Origin: Pelecanus crispus
Taxonomy: Eukaryota; Chordata; Aves; Pelecaniformes; Pelecanidae
Length of the DNA: 64,000 nt
Reading direction: 5' to 3'
Assembly (NCBI RefSeq): GCF_030463565.1
Contig: NC_134652.1
Span: 21,181,397 to 21,245,396, forward strand
The translations under genes and the position numbers were made by a program. The number at the start of each line of letters is the position of its first letter. Position 1 is the first letter of the stretch. Shown here in pieces: positions 24,812-36,300 of the stretch. The notes under the pieces are model-generated. The model was given only the letters and a program-made list of their open reading frames with translations. It was not told the origin of the DNA and ran no database searches.

Positions 24812-25589
24812 TTAGGCGCTAGGTTGCCTAACGAATGCTGCTGGCAGTACATGTTAGTGGCAAGAGAGAGACCAGTGCATAGAAGCTTATGGATCCTCTT
24901 CCCAGCTGTGCAAAGAAAAGTTCTCCCTTAGTAAAAAACCTAAAAGGGCAGCATCACCTGAGCTTATTTATGCAGTGGCAAGTATAAAAGACTTTCAGCC
25001 TAAACCACCTTTAAATGTACATTCTGAATTTTAAAAGAAATAACCCTTTAAGCATAAGGAGCACTTTTCATGTTCTTATGTTAATGAAGATCTTTCAGTG
25101 GGGGAGAAATGAACTAAATAATTCTACACAAAAGAGAGAACCACAACACACAGAGAACTGTTAAAGGTACAGAGATCACAAGCTGCAAAACAGAAAGAAT
25201 ATGTTTTCAATAAACTGGCAGGTACATGAGGCTGGAGAAGCCCATATGGGTCTCTGACTCTTCTTCTGTCTATCACAGGCAAATACATCTTATGAAGCCT
25301 TCTCACCGATTGATCGATCTAGCTCTGTCCCAAAGCTCATTAGGGTTCTTGATGCAATTAAAGGAACTGTTAGTGCCATCGGTAACTGGGATGGTTGATA
25401 AACAATGACAAACATTGATACTGAGTCTCATAGTGGCTCTTTAAGCTCTGTAGGGTGCAGACACTCACATGAGCGCTTAGGCAGTCCTTACTGATATCTT
25501 TACATGGGTATTTTGTACACACCACAAAAGACCAGTAGACTGAAGGAATTTATAAGAGACATGTTGTGAGGCATGATTGAGCGTAGCAG
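24812..25589. other. Intergenic DNA, no gene recognised
   Basis: No coding sequence, RNA gene or named repeat seen. Confidence 0.5.
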
Positions 25590-25925
25590 AATGATATGAG
25601 AAGGTCTAAAATGTCCATCCAGCCTAATACCTTTTCTCCAACAACTGCAAGCAGCAAATGCTTTGGAAAAGAGTATGCAAAATCAGTCGTCCCAGGTTTC
25701 CTTCTCAATCAGCAGTCCAAGGACTTCCTGAGCTGGAGCTTCCATCAGGACCATGTAATTAAATAATTACTGGTACACTCTTCTGTGAATTTGTCTGTTT
25801 CTTTTTGAATTAGCTTATCTCTTTGATAGGATTTCCCTTTGCTATGTTAAAGGAGTAGACTCGAATCTACAAATCTTAATTAGCTCCCCAGGCAGTACAA
25901 CTTTTAACAACTCCCCCTGTTTCCT
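25590..25925 (-). mobile_element. Probable very old CR1 LINE relic
   Basis: The + strand shows GTCCATCCAGCCTAATACC, CTCCAACAACTGCAAGCAG, AAGGACTTCCTGAGCTGGAG and TGTGAATTTGTCTGTTTC in order. These resemble the antisense 3' region of old amniote CR1 elements (for comparison, the 'atccagcctagtatcctgtctccaacagtggc' block). The divergence is high and both boundaries are estimates. A masking run against CR1 consensus sequences would settle it. Confidence 0.5.
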
Positions 25926-26899
25926 CAGGTCTGCTGATTGTTCTGTGCATAATCCAGACCTGTCATTCTCTTGCGAGGAGTCTTTGCTGTATGGACACAA
26001 AAGTCTGTCCCTGAACTAAATGAATTGCACGATGCTAAGGGCAGTGTTCAGTCTCATGAGGATCAGACGAAGCATACACTAAATTTTCTGTAATGCTTAA
26101 AAGCAGACGTGTATTATCCTGCCTAAGTGATTACTAGGAGAGGGGTGGAGCAGCTAAATCGGTACTAATTGCCCTATCCAGGGAAGCAGGAATGCCAAAG
26201 TGTTTGTATCATCCACACTTCACGCAATGTGAATACTAAAATCCTCCATAACCCATCATACCTGCTGGTAGAAGGATTAAGCTCATGTCTCTGGAGATTT
26301 GTGGGCTTTCAAGTGATAAACACTTTGAAAAGGAGCAAAGGGGAAGGGCCAGGGTAGACTGCTGGGTGCCAACTTCCCTTGTCCTCTCTGGCCTAGAAGT
26401 ACAGTAACATTTGGCAAAACAAGCACAGTAACCTTGGGGTGATGCACCTTAAGCTGCTATATCAATTAATTTAGGACTTTATTAGAGGCAGGGTGAATGT
26501 CAGTGGTCAGCAGTTGTGTTGCCACAGCAGAGGGCAAAATCCTCGCAACCCCAGAGCACCATGTGTAATGTCCTAGCACAGGTGTCCAAACAGCCTACAG
26601 CATCCATCGCCATGCCCGCTGAAGGGCTGGCCGCTCCTGCCTGCCAGACCTCCTTGCCCCCAGGCTGCCACCGGCAAGGGCCTGCCGAAAGGGAGACAGC
26701 TGTTACTGAACTGCCTGGCAATGGCAGTCCTGTTCCAGTTAAGGAGTGGGGTGAGGGGAACGGGCACGAGGGTCTGCAAAATTTCCAACACCTCCGGGAA
26801 AGCAGAAAGGATGTATAAACCAGCCTTCCCTGTCCCCCCACCCCGGCCCACGACCCCTAGCCGCCAGGCTCTGTCTCACCCGCTCCCAAAAGGGGCTTT
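25926..26899. other. Upstream flank of the VSTM4 promoter, no gene recognised
   Basis: Composition becomes progressively richer in GC towards 26,900. Open frames at about 26,500-26,850 exist on both strands but are mutual shadows with no family resemblance. Confidence 0.45.
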
Positions 26900-27031
26900 C
26901 TGTGCTCAGAGAGCGGAGCTTGCCGCTTGCCATCTGCACAGCTCCGTGTCCTGTGGGCAGGGCTGTGCGCACAGGGGGGACCGCAGAGACAGCGCTATGT
27001 AGCCCTAGTGCCGCCCCACACGCCTGAGCTC

Positions 27032-27236
27032 GGGAGGGAGAAAAGAAAGGGAAAGAAGGCGAGAAAAAGAGGAGGAGAGTTGGGTAGGGGGCAGGCCGGT
27101 GGGAAGAGCAGAGAAGTCGGGAGGGAAGGAAGAAAGCGGAAAAAAAGGAGGAGAAAGGGGAGGAGATGGAAGGCAAGGGGAGAAGGGAGGACCGGGCGGG
27201 GAGGAGGCGAGAGGCCGGGGAGGAGAGGAGGGCGGC
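27032..27236 (+). repeat. Long purine-rich (GGA/GAA) tract in promoter or 5'UTR
   Basis: About 205 bases of nearly uninterrupted A/G on the + strand, with repeated GGGAGG, GGAGGAG and GAAAGG units and only scattered pyrimidines. It ends about 45 bases before the VSTM4 start codon. Such tracts can form triplex (H-DNA) or G-quadruplex structures. They also create long spurious open frames on both strands. Confidence 0.8.
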
Positions 27237-27336
27237 AGCTCGGCAGAGAGGGACGGGACGGGACCCGGCGCCCCGCGGGCCATGCGCCTCCTGGCCACGG
27301 CGCTGGCCGCCCTGCTGGCCACGGCCCCGGCCCCAG
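27166..27336 (+). promoter_or_regulatory. Upstream ORF overlapping the VSTM4 start codon
   Basis: An ATG at 27,166-27,168 in a strong context (G at -3, G at +4) opens a frame different from VSTM4. It runs through the VSTM4 start codon to the exon 1 donor: exactly 57 codons, phase 0. After splicing to exon 2 at 32,798 it reads five more codons and stops at TAA, 32,813-32,815, giving a 62-codon uORF. If transcription starts upstream of 27,166, it should reduce initiation at the VSTM4 ATG. Whether it lies in the mRNA is unknown. Confidence 0.4.
27282..27336 (+). CDS. VSTM4: VSTM4 exon 1: signal peptide
   Basis: The ATG at 27,282 has a purine at -3 (GCC before ATG) and is the first ATG in this frame; the upstream in-frame extension contains no ATG. 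It encodes MRLLATALAALLATAPAP, an arginine followed by a leucine/alanine core and small residues, which is a typical cleavable signal peptide and closely matches the human N terminus. The exon ends with one base of codon 19 and the donor CAG|GTAAGC. The 5'UTR extends upstream into the purine tract; its start is undetermined. Confidence 0.93.
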
Positions 27337-30300
27337 GTAAGCGGCACCGCGGGCGCGCAGCGGCCGGCGCCCAGCCCCGGCAGCCCCTTCCCGGCCGGGA
27401 CGGGGCAGCCTCCCTCGGCCGCCTGCGGGACCCCGGGCTCCGCCTCGGGCTGCCGCCCGCCCCTTCGCGCCGCCGAGCAGGCTCCGCGTCCCCCCCGCCC
27501 CGCCGGCACAGTGCTGGGGCTGGGGCAGCGGCCCCGAGCCGCGGCAGCGCCCGGGGCTCGGGCAGCGGGAGAGGGGGCTCAGCCAGAGGTTTGGGGGGGA
27601 GGGGGGGCGCCGCAGCCGGCCGGGGGCTCCCCCGCCGCCCCCCGCCCCGGGGTGCTCCCTCACCCCGCTCTGCCGCTGCCTCTCCGAGCTCCCGGCAGCA
27701 GCCCTTCTGCACAGCGACCAGACCCGCAACTGTGCTTTCAAAAAGACCCTCCCCGTGCAGAAGTTTATGGAAATGCGTCCTCTGCCACCTTCCGTGCCAG
27801 GCGGGACAATGTTTAGCTGCATCGAGGAACGGCCGGCAAAGTTGATGCAAAGGGAGATTTGGCATTGCTTTTTCCACAGGTGCCTCTAGGCCTATAGGCA
27901 TTCAGTGGAAACGGAATCCGTAGGTCACTTGTAAAACACCTTCCCCGCTCAAGACCTTTCTGCCTCCAAAATCAAAGGTGCATTGGCCGGCGTTGTGTCC
28001 TAAAGCTGCAAAATGGACACGGAGTCCGGATCTGAACTTCAAGGCGCAATGAGTGTTAGGGGGTGGGGAAGCCCTGCTCATTCAAGGTTAATAAAAGAGC
28101 TGGATTTGGGTCTTCGCCTCAAAAGGGCAGGAGATGGTGGAGGCAGAGGTTTGGTTCAAGTTCATCTTTAGTCACTGCAGAACCTTTCTCAGAGAAGAAG
28201 CCTCTGACTTGTGAAACTTGCGGACAGATCCATTCAGCTGAAAACAGCTGGTTGCTTTTGGTGATCTTGCCAGCCAGCTCCTAATTATTTTCAGTCAAAC
28301 AAAAAGCTTTGCTTCTTTCTGGCTCATCTGCTCTTCTTTTTAATTGTAGAGAAGTCCAAATAAAGCAGGCTTTGACACTAACGTTGTTTCACAGAACAAG
28401 CTACAACAGGGATAAAAACCATCCCATATACTTCTGGTTGTGCAAATCCGAGATCAGAAGGTAACTACCCTGATAGCATGCCTCTCTAGTTCCTTAGCTA
28501 TCAGCAGGGGCTGAGGAAAAAAGTCCTCTCGGCCCTGAAGGCTGGGCTGTAGATTCTGCCTGTCAGTCTCCATGGAGGAAGGAAGAAGGGCCTATCACTA
28601 AACCTGGATTGTGAGCAGTAGTGCACAGGAGCAATGCTACTCTTGAGTATCTCCACCAAAGTAACTGGGGTTCTTCCACAAAAACACAGCCATGCCTTAT
28701 CAAACACAAGGACCCAGCAGTGACTGTGGGTCCTCTGCTACTGTTCCAGCACAGGCAGAGGGGACAGCCCTGGCGTAGACAGGTTTCTAGCCACTAAAAG
28801 TGCAATTCATTACTCCTGCCAGTGCTGTGAAAGTGTTCTGCTATGTAACATTGCAGACAACGAAGTCCAAACCTAGCTAATACTTGCAATTGAACTGGTG
28901 TAAGCAAAAGTGGACTATTTTCAAAATAGGATTTTTCAAAACAGGGTTTAGTCAGCAGTAACCTTCCCTGACTCCCAACAGGCTAGTAAGACATGCAGGT
29001 GGAGGGTACCAAAGCAACAAACAGCTAAAACACCAGGATGGGGGCAACTGAGCTGGTTGCAAGTAGGAGAGATGTGTTTGATGATTAAGCACACCGCAAA
29101 GGAATCCTCAAGTCTTTGACTCACTCTCCTCCCCTTTTCTATAAATAGTTTCCCTTTCCAAGCAGAAGCAAGACTAAAACTGTTGTGGTGAGCTCCACCT
29201 GAGCAGCTACATCATGCTGTACTGGGAAGGCGAGAGAAGAAAAACAGTGATTCCTCTCGAAGCAGCAATCTGAAGCCTAGAAATTCAGTGCTCTGTTGGC
29301 ACACAGGCCTGCTCTCCAGTTGTGGAGGAGTCTCCTGTCTTGGCAAGAATCCCATTACAAGGGTAAACCTCATGTTGGGGCTGATCCAGTGCCTGCTGAA
29401 GACAGGAGGAACATTTCCACTAGTGTCTGGGAGCCCTGAATGAGCCTTTTCCTTTCCGCCTAAGAGGTAAATGACCGCTTTCCTCCAAAATCCACCACTG
29501 TTCCTGCTTCAATGGCACTGGGAGGATAGAGTCAAATGTTTTTCTGTTTTATATAAAGCATCACCTGAACCTGTTCAACATAAGATGAGATGAGATCACG
29601 GTGAAAGCCTCAGGAAATTTCCAAAACTCTCCTCATTGCTGCACTTGTACAGCTGCACCAACAGGAGCCATAGAAGAAAAATAAGGAGATGGGTTCCCAC
29701 ATGAAGGATGCAAAATTTGATATTTCCTTATAAAAAGGCATGTCCCCAGAGGAAAAGTAGAAGCCTTAGGTATAAAATACCAATGTTTTTATGAGTCTAA
29801 ACAGCTAGAAAGGGATCAGAGACTCCATGTACAATGCTGCTTTATCTTCTTGCAGAGGCTTCCATCATCACCATATCTGAGTTCCTCTGTATTTTCTCTT
29901 GGGTACTTTTTGGCACTATGTTCTGCCTAGTTTTGAATTAAGCAATGATTCTTTTGCCTTTTATTTTGGGAATCTATTCCACAATTAATCCTAGCCAGCT
30001 TTTTCAAATGAGAAGTTCACATGTCAGGAAAATGACATAATTGTTTTTCTTTACAGTTTTCATGACGTGTTCATAATTTCAGTAGAAAAAGTTTGTGTTT
30101 CTCATTTACCCAAACCACATTTTTATAAATTATGTATTAAACATTTATACCCTAAGTAATTATGAGAACCCCAAAAAGTGCTGAAATTCTTAAACCTATT
30201 CCTTATTTACTGAGCAGCACAACGTTAAAAATTTAATCTTATTTCGGTGGCAGAGACAGCCTTCTTATCTTCACATCTGCCTGTAAAGCACCAAGGTCAG

Positions 30301-33300
30301 TAACTCCAGCAAGTAATAACAGACATTTCATGCCTGGAAAGCTTTTGGTGGTTTTCAGCCTTAATTTTAACTTCCAATGTCCTGTTCTACTTGTGTGCTT
30401 TCTACAGTCCACAATAATCTCTTGCTTTGGCACTTACATGCATTGCACACACAAGCGTCGTGCATAGATAATTACATCAAAAATCTAGGCCATGCTTAGC
30501 TGTAGTTTCTTAAAGAATTCTTAAAAAAACCCTTTCTTTACACAACTTATTTTCCCCTTCATAAAGAAAAAATAATGTCTACTTGGCTAAAGTACACCAT
30601 TCACTAGAGCTTTCTACTGAAATGACCCAGAATAATAATTATACTATTAATTTTCAGAGGGTTCCTCTCAAACAGCTGCAATGTAACTTCTTTAATTTGG
30701 TGGATTTACTTTAAGTAAGGTGATACAATTCACCACTCCATTTCACAGCTTCACTGGGGCCATAAAACCAGTGTCTCAGCCTCCAATACTCCTTCAGAAA
30801 TAGAATGGAAATACTTTACTTGCTTATTTTGAAGATAAATATATGTTTGTGTTTCAGGAGCTGATGTCAGACAAGAGTCTCTGCCAAAACGCTCATCCCC
30901 TTTGTTAAAATGTTCCTAGCTGATGTGCTAGAAAAGTGTCCAGAAATGAAAAAATCATTCTCCCAGAGTTGCAATTCTCATTAGTATTTGAGTACAGTAT
31001 ATTCACATAACAGGAAGCTTAACATTCACGTTTCAGAGGACATTTCATGCTTTGCAGAGTGCATTTCAGGGAGTGCTTGCTCACTGTTGAAATATGGTTC
31101 TTTCTCTAGTGGATGCCATCAGACCGGTAGATTACACATTACAAGTCATTTAGGGAACACATTGCCACAATATACCATTGGTCAAAAATAGATCAGTCTC
31201 TGATATGACTAATAAGAACGTTCTTAATGTACATTAGAAAGGAAATAAAATGAGTGTTGATTCCCATGCCTCAGAAAATCAGTCCAGCATAAATCATTCA
31301 GCTCAGGAAAGAAAAATCTTCTTCTAATGAACAGCTATGGACTTCTTTCAACCTTCACCTATAATGGCCATGGTTAGAAATAAAGCAGAGAGACAACTGG
31401 TCTAAGCTAGTAGGTTCATGCTGAAGAGCAGAAACAAGAGTCAGAAATTAATGGAACAATGGAATAATCATTTGTCCTAATATAATCTCATGTCATATTC
31501 TGTCATGCAAATAATGTCAGATTAAATTGAATTTGTAGTCAGAAGGGCTAATCTGACAGTTTTAACCCAGACTTGAGATGACTATTTGATTATGACAAGG
31601 AGAATATTACTTAAAACAGAGGCCATGGGGAACTGTAAAGTGAGAAGCTGGTTACGGGCACATAGGGAGGTTAGTAGGGAATCGTATCATGTAAGGTTTG
31701 CACAAACTATGTCTAAACGGAGTAGACAGAAGCATGCACATTGAAATTATGTGACCTTATCAAGTTAGCAAAAGATTGGGATAGCATGTAGGAAAAACTC
31801 AGGACCAAGTAACAAAAGCGGAGCGGAACCTAGTAAAGCAGAGTCAAGTACCTGGGGATTAGTAAGAATTTCTTTGATACACTAGGAACTGAACCACAAA
31901 TGACAAAGAAGGGAAAATGCCCAAGTATAGTATTTAATTATAAACTGACATATAATCACATATGAAAATATCATGAAAAAGACAACATAATTCTGGGATA
32001 TACCAGGCAAAGTAGAACCCAGTCAAATCTGGGAAGTACCATGACTATTTCACAAGACTTTGGAGAGCTTCTTTCCAGACACTCGATAATTCCAGTCACC
32101 CACATTAAAAAAAAAAAAAAAAAAAACAAACCAAAACCTATGATCAAACCCAGAATTTAAACCGGAACCAATGCAGAGTAGGGTTACTAAGGTGAATAGG
32201 GGAGACACTACTTTACTAAAGGAGACTAACAGCGCTTGGCTTCTTTAGCTCAACAAAGCAAAGGCTGAGACACCAGATAATTTCTTTCTATATGGAGTCA
32301 GGAAGCAAGCTCTAGAGAAGAAAACACTATTTAAACTTAAAGCTGGCACAGGAACAAACGGGAATAAACTGGCTATTGAAACAATTTAGCCTGGATATCC
32401 TAAGAAGGGTGCAAGTCATCGGAAGAGCTGGTGTTGGAACAGCTTTCCAAAAGACATTCTTGGCTCTTGCTCCAAGCTAGTTTTAGATTAATGCTTGTTC
32501 AGACTGACAAAAGATTATGTGATGTTGGGCCTGTGACAGCAGCAGGGTGTCCACTTCAGCCCTGTCTTATTAATTAGTGACAGCAAGAATACTAAAGCAG
32601 ACTTACTGAAGAAGGGCCTCATACCATCTTTATCATTCACAGAGAGACAGAAGATGTCAGGTTCTAAAAGCTCATTAAATTGCTGCACACTGAACAGATG
32701 CCATCGGTTTACATGCTATGGACTTGCACGCGGGGACACACTATGGTGCTATTTTGACAGCATGGAAGATGCTCACCATCTTTTCTTTCCTTTGCAGATG
32801 TTTGTGAGGCTTTAAATGTGACAGTCTCTCCAGGACCAACAGTGCGATACTCCGAGGGAGATAATGCTACCCTTTACTGCCACATTTCTCAAAAAAGAAA
32901 GTCAGACAATTTGCTGGCTGTGCGGTGGGTCTTCGCTGCATCACCTACCCAGGAGTATCTGATGATCAAAATGACAAAGTTTGGGTCTGTCCAGTATTAT
33001 GGAAATTATACTCATCATTTCCACAAGCAAAGACTTCATCTTCTTAAAGAGAAACATGGAACTATGTACAAATTTCTTATTCTAAGCCTCCAGCAAACAG
33101 ATCAAGGACATTATATATGCAAAGTCCAGGAAATTGGCAAACACAGGAATAAGTGGACAGCATGGTCAAATGGCACAGCAGCTACTGAAGTAAGAGGTGA
33201 GAGACTACTGATTTAAATTCTGTCATTTTTCTTGTCCCATGATCCCTTTTTTTCTTTTCTTACAAGTTCATCCATAAGACATTTGAAGTTAGGTTATTTC

Positions 33301-36300
33301 TAAGTGTTATCTGTGGATATGAGAAGAAAACTTTATACTCAGCTTCTTTACTTACACATTACAATTTAAACATTATTCAGCCCTTAATAAAATGTAACGA
33401 AGTGAGAAGATTGACAGATTTGTGGAAGATTGTCTATTTCCTTTGCCTTTTACCAGAATAGCAGTGATTAAAACTCCTTTACATTTAACCACAGGTCTCT
33501 ACAACTTTGCTAGTGGGAATAAACGAACACCATTATTACTTAAATACAAAGAGACAGAAACAGAGAGAAATGAACTTTTTTTCTGAAGAATATGCAGTGG
33601 GTCAGCCAGAAATAAAAGCATTATATTTTAGATCTATGTTTTGCCTCTCTCTTGGTGTTTTCATTGCTTTTAGTTCTAGTCTAGCAGCAGTTGGTAAGTA
33701 ACATTTCTAGTATCACTTCTGTGCTTTTGTTTATACCACTTGTAGCCAGAAAGCAGAGCTATAAAAGCAGTGACCAGCCTGCTGGTATTGAACTTCAGAT
33801 AAAGAAATGACCAGCAATAAGCAAGGGTTTTGAACCAAGTTAAAAACAAGCCTTCTCTTCAGGATGGGTCAGCTCAAATCTAACGCCACCACACCCACAC
33901 TTTCAGAGATGGGTGAAACTAGCTTTTAGAGAACAGACTCCTTTGAAGGAGTGGTTGAGCTCAGCAGTTGTGCCATTAGTGCTAGCTGGCAAACTAGCCC
34001 CCTGCTTGTGGTTTTATGAACAGAAAAGTTGATTTTCCACAGGGCCAACTCTAAAGATAAGGCAAAAAATCAAGTGTGGCTGCTTGGTCCATGGGTCTGG
34101 AAATTCAAGAGGTTCATCCAGCAATCACAGAAAAACTTGTGAGAGAAAACTGTACTTCATGAAGTTTCTGCTATTGCTGTTGATGCTAAATTTATTGTTG
34201 TGTTTAGACTGCAAAGGTTACTCCTGTAGCTGGGAAACCCTAATCCCACTTATCTAACGTGTTTTGGGGAAACTGGCTGTAGCTCTCCTCTGAAACCAAT
34301 TTTGCTCTGAGGGAACTCTGTTGACTACAGGCCTTTTTAAGATAGATTCAAACACGTTTACATAGTCTTAATCCAAAACACATTCTGTCAACGCCAGCTT
34401 CACTGGTGTCATTCAGGTTTCTGTATCACTTTTGGGTTATACACACACTAGGGAGACAAATGTGACAGTAAAAAATAATCTTTGTGAGTGTATGATCTCC
34501 TGTGGATAGCTTTCAGGTATCACAAGCTTTTGTTTTGATTTATCTGAATTACAAGAGCAAAGATGTGAAAAACACAATATAACAACACAATATAACAAGA
34601 GAGAAAGAGCAGCTTCATATTGACCAGCAATGTTTAAAATTGCCTTGAAAAATCATGGCATTAACATAATGTAATTAGCTGGTTATTACTAGCAATGATG
34701 AAAGTCACTAATGATCCAAAGATGAAGTTCTGTTTAGATTAGTAGCAAACACCATGGATCAATTTTAAATAACAGCAAGAAAATCCTAGTCTAAACTATT
34801 TGGTGTTATAGGGTATGCAAAACTTGTCTGGAAAGCCTCGAAGACATTCATATGGGATTTCCTCTGTTTCCTGGTTGCAGACAGTCAGAAATATAAATAA
34901 TGTCAGAGCAGGACCCAAGTCCAAACTGGAACCCCAACCCCTTACCTGTCTCCACCAGGGAAAAGCCCACCCCTCCAGCACCCAGACCCCACCTGTGTGC
35001 ATCAGCCACCTTCTTTTGCACAGAAGACCAGGGAAGCAGGACTTAAAGGAAAACTTCACTAAAGGTCATTAGACTCCTAAATACAGATCACCAGAGCAAT
35101 CAGTACCGTGGATCAGAAATGTAGTCCTGCAGCCAAATGTCATCTGTAATCCATAACCTAGTATCCTAAAGAAACCAAAGCCTACATGATCACGCTATCA
35201 ACTAGTCTGCACCCTTTTGATTCCATGGGCTGATTTTGAGATAACAGTCTTAAAGCTATTAAGGTTGTACAAGTAACGTGAAATTGGCTGGGGGGAGGGA
35301 GAGAAGATCTGCATGAACTTCCTCACCGAAGGCAAATTGTAAGAAAAAAAAGGTAATTATTGTTCTTGAGCTGCCATGTGCCCAGTGACCTTCCACATCA
35401 CAGTAAGTAATCGGGGCTCCTGGACGTACCACAGGAGGAGGTGGCCAGTACTAAGGTTGTGGTGGAGAGGGGAGCCATTAGGGTATGGGACACAGAACTC
35501 ATTAGCTTCACAGCTCAAAGAACAGTTTCTTGTTTGATTTTTATTGCTGTTTTCACTCTTTTGTTTTGGAATGGGGAGGAGTAAAAACACTAGAGCCCAA
35601 CATCTCCTGAACTCAGCCATCTTAATCTCTGGAGGGCATTAAGTTTTACAAACACTGACCCCACGTTGGGTGGCTGGAGCCAAGACACAGTGGTTAGTCT
35701 TGTAACCACACAGGGATATGAAATGAAACTTTATTGCATGCATGATTTAGCCCTATAGACTTCAGGCATTAGCTTACTTCATGCTCAGCAGTCATTCTTC
35801 CCCGCTGTTCTGCGCTTGGCTAGGAACTGGTTCTCCTCCTCTCCCTACCTCTTCCTCCTTCACCCCTCTAGATTTGGCTGAAAGGAGAGATTCAGCCACT
35901 GTCGAAAAGGAACTGGCAAGCAGGAGGACTGATCACCCCAACTGCCCCAGCCTTTCACCTTTGGGAAGGGGCGAAGCTGGTGACTGGTGTGGGGAAGGGA
36001 AATCAAGGCTCTCATCTCAACCCGCAAAGAATAAGCAGTTCAATTGCTGTGCTGGGGGGAGAAGAGGAGGAGAGGCTGAGAGTAACTACCAGGTGTTGCT
36101 ACTTCCAACAGCACCTCGAATGGATGGTCGGGGCTGAAGCTTGCAGGCCTACCAAGCAGGGCTAGGAAGCCACCATACAATCCAGAAGTCTCCTAGAGGA
36201 CAGGCCACACCTTTTTCTGGTATTTTGGGGAAGAAATTTGGAGGATAACTTGAGGGATGGGAGCTAGAGAGGGCCAGGTCTGGTATCAAGACACAGAGAA

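Larger units (their letters stand above)
26900..27720 (+). promoter_or_regulatory. CpG island and presumed VSTM4 promoter
   Basis: This is a strongly GC- and CpG-rich interval in an otherwise AT-rich window, surrounding the first coding exon and extending about 380 bases into intron 1. CpG-island promoters of this type usually lack a TATA box and start transcription at several positions; I see no TATA box at a suitable distance from the start codon. The upstream half includes a purine-rich tract (27,032-27,236). The transcription start cannot be fixed from sequence alone but should lie within or just above that tract. Confidence 0.75.

Noticed and set aside
27099..27281. In-frame N-terminal extension of VSTM4 upstream of 27,282
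   Set aside because: It starts only at a GTG and encodes a G/E/R-rich low-complexity stretch. The ATG at 27,282 is followed directly by a signal peptide that matches the human start.
27005..27901. Minus-strand open frames of up to 298 codons across the CpG island (also 26,739-27,509 and 26,995-27,822)
   Set aside because: They are stop-poor only because of GC-rich and polypurine composition. The translations are low-complexity P/S/R/G-rich strings without domains, and overlap the real + strand exon 1.
33507..33701. Possible extra VSTM4 exon after exon 2 (a hydrophobic end, SLGVFIAFSSSLAAVGK)
   Set aside because: The frame and phase do not fit exon 2's phase-1 donor, and exon 3 of the right phase and sequence is found at 41,098.
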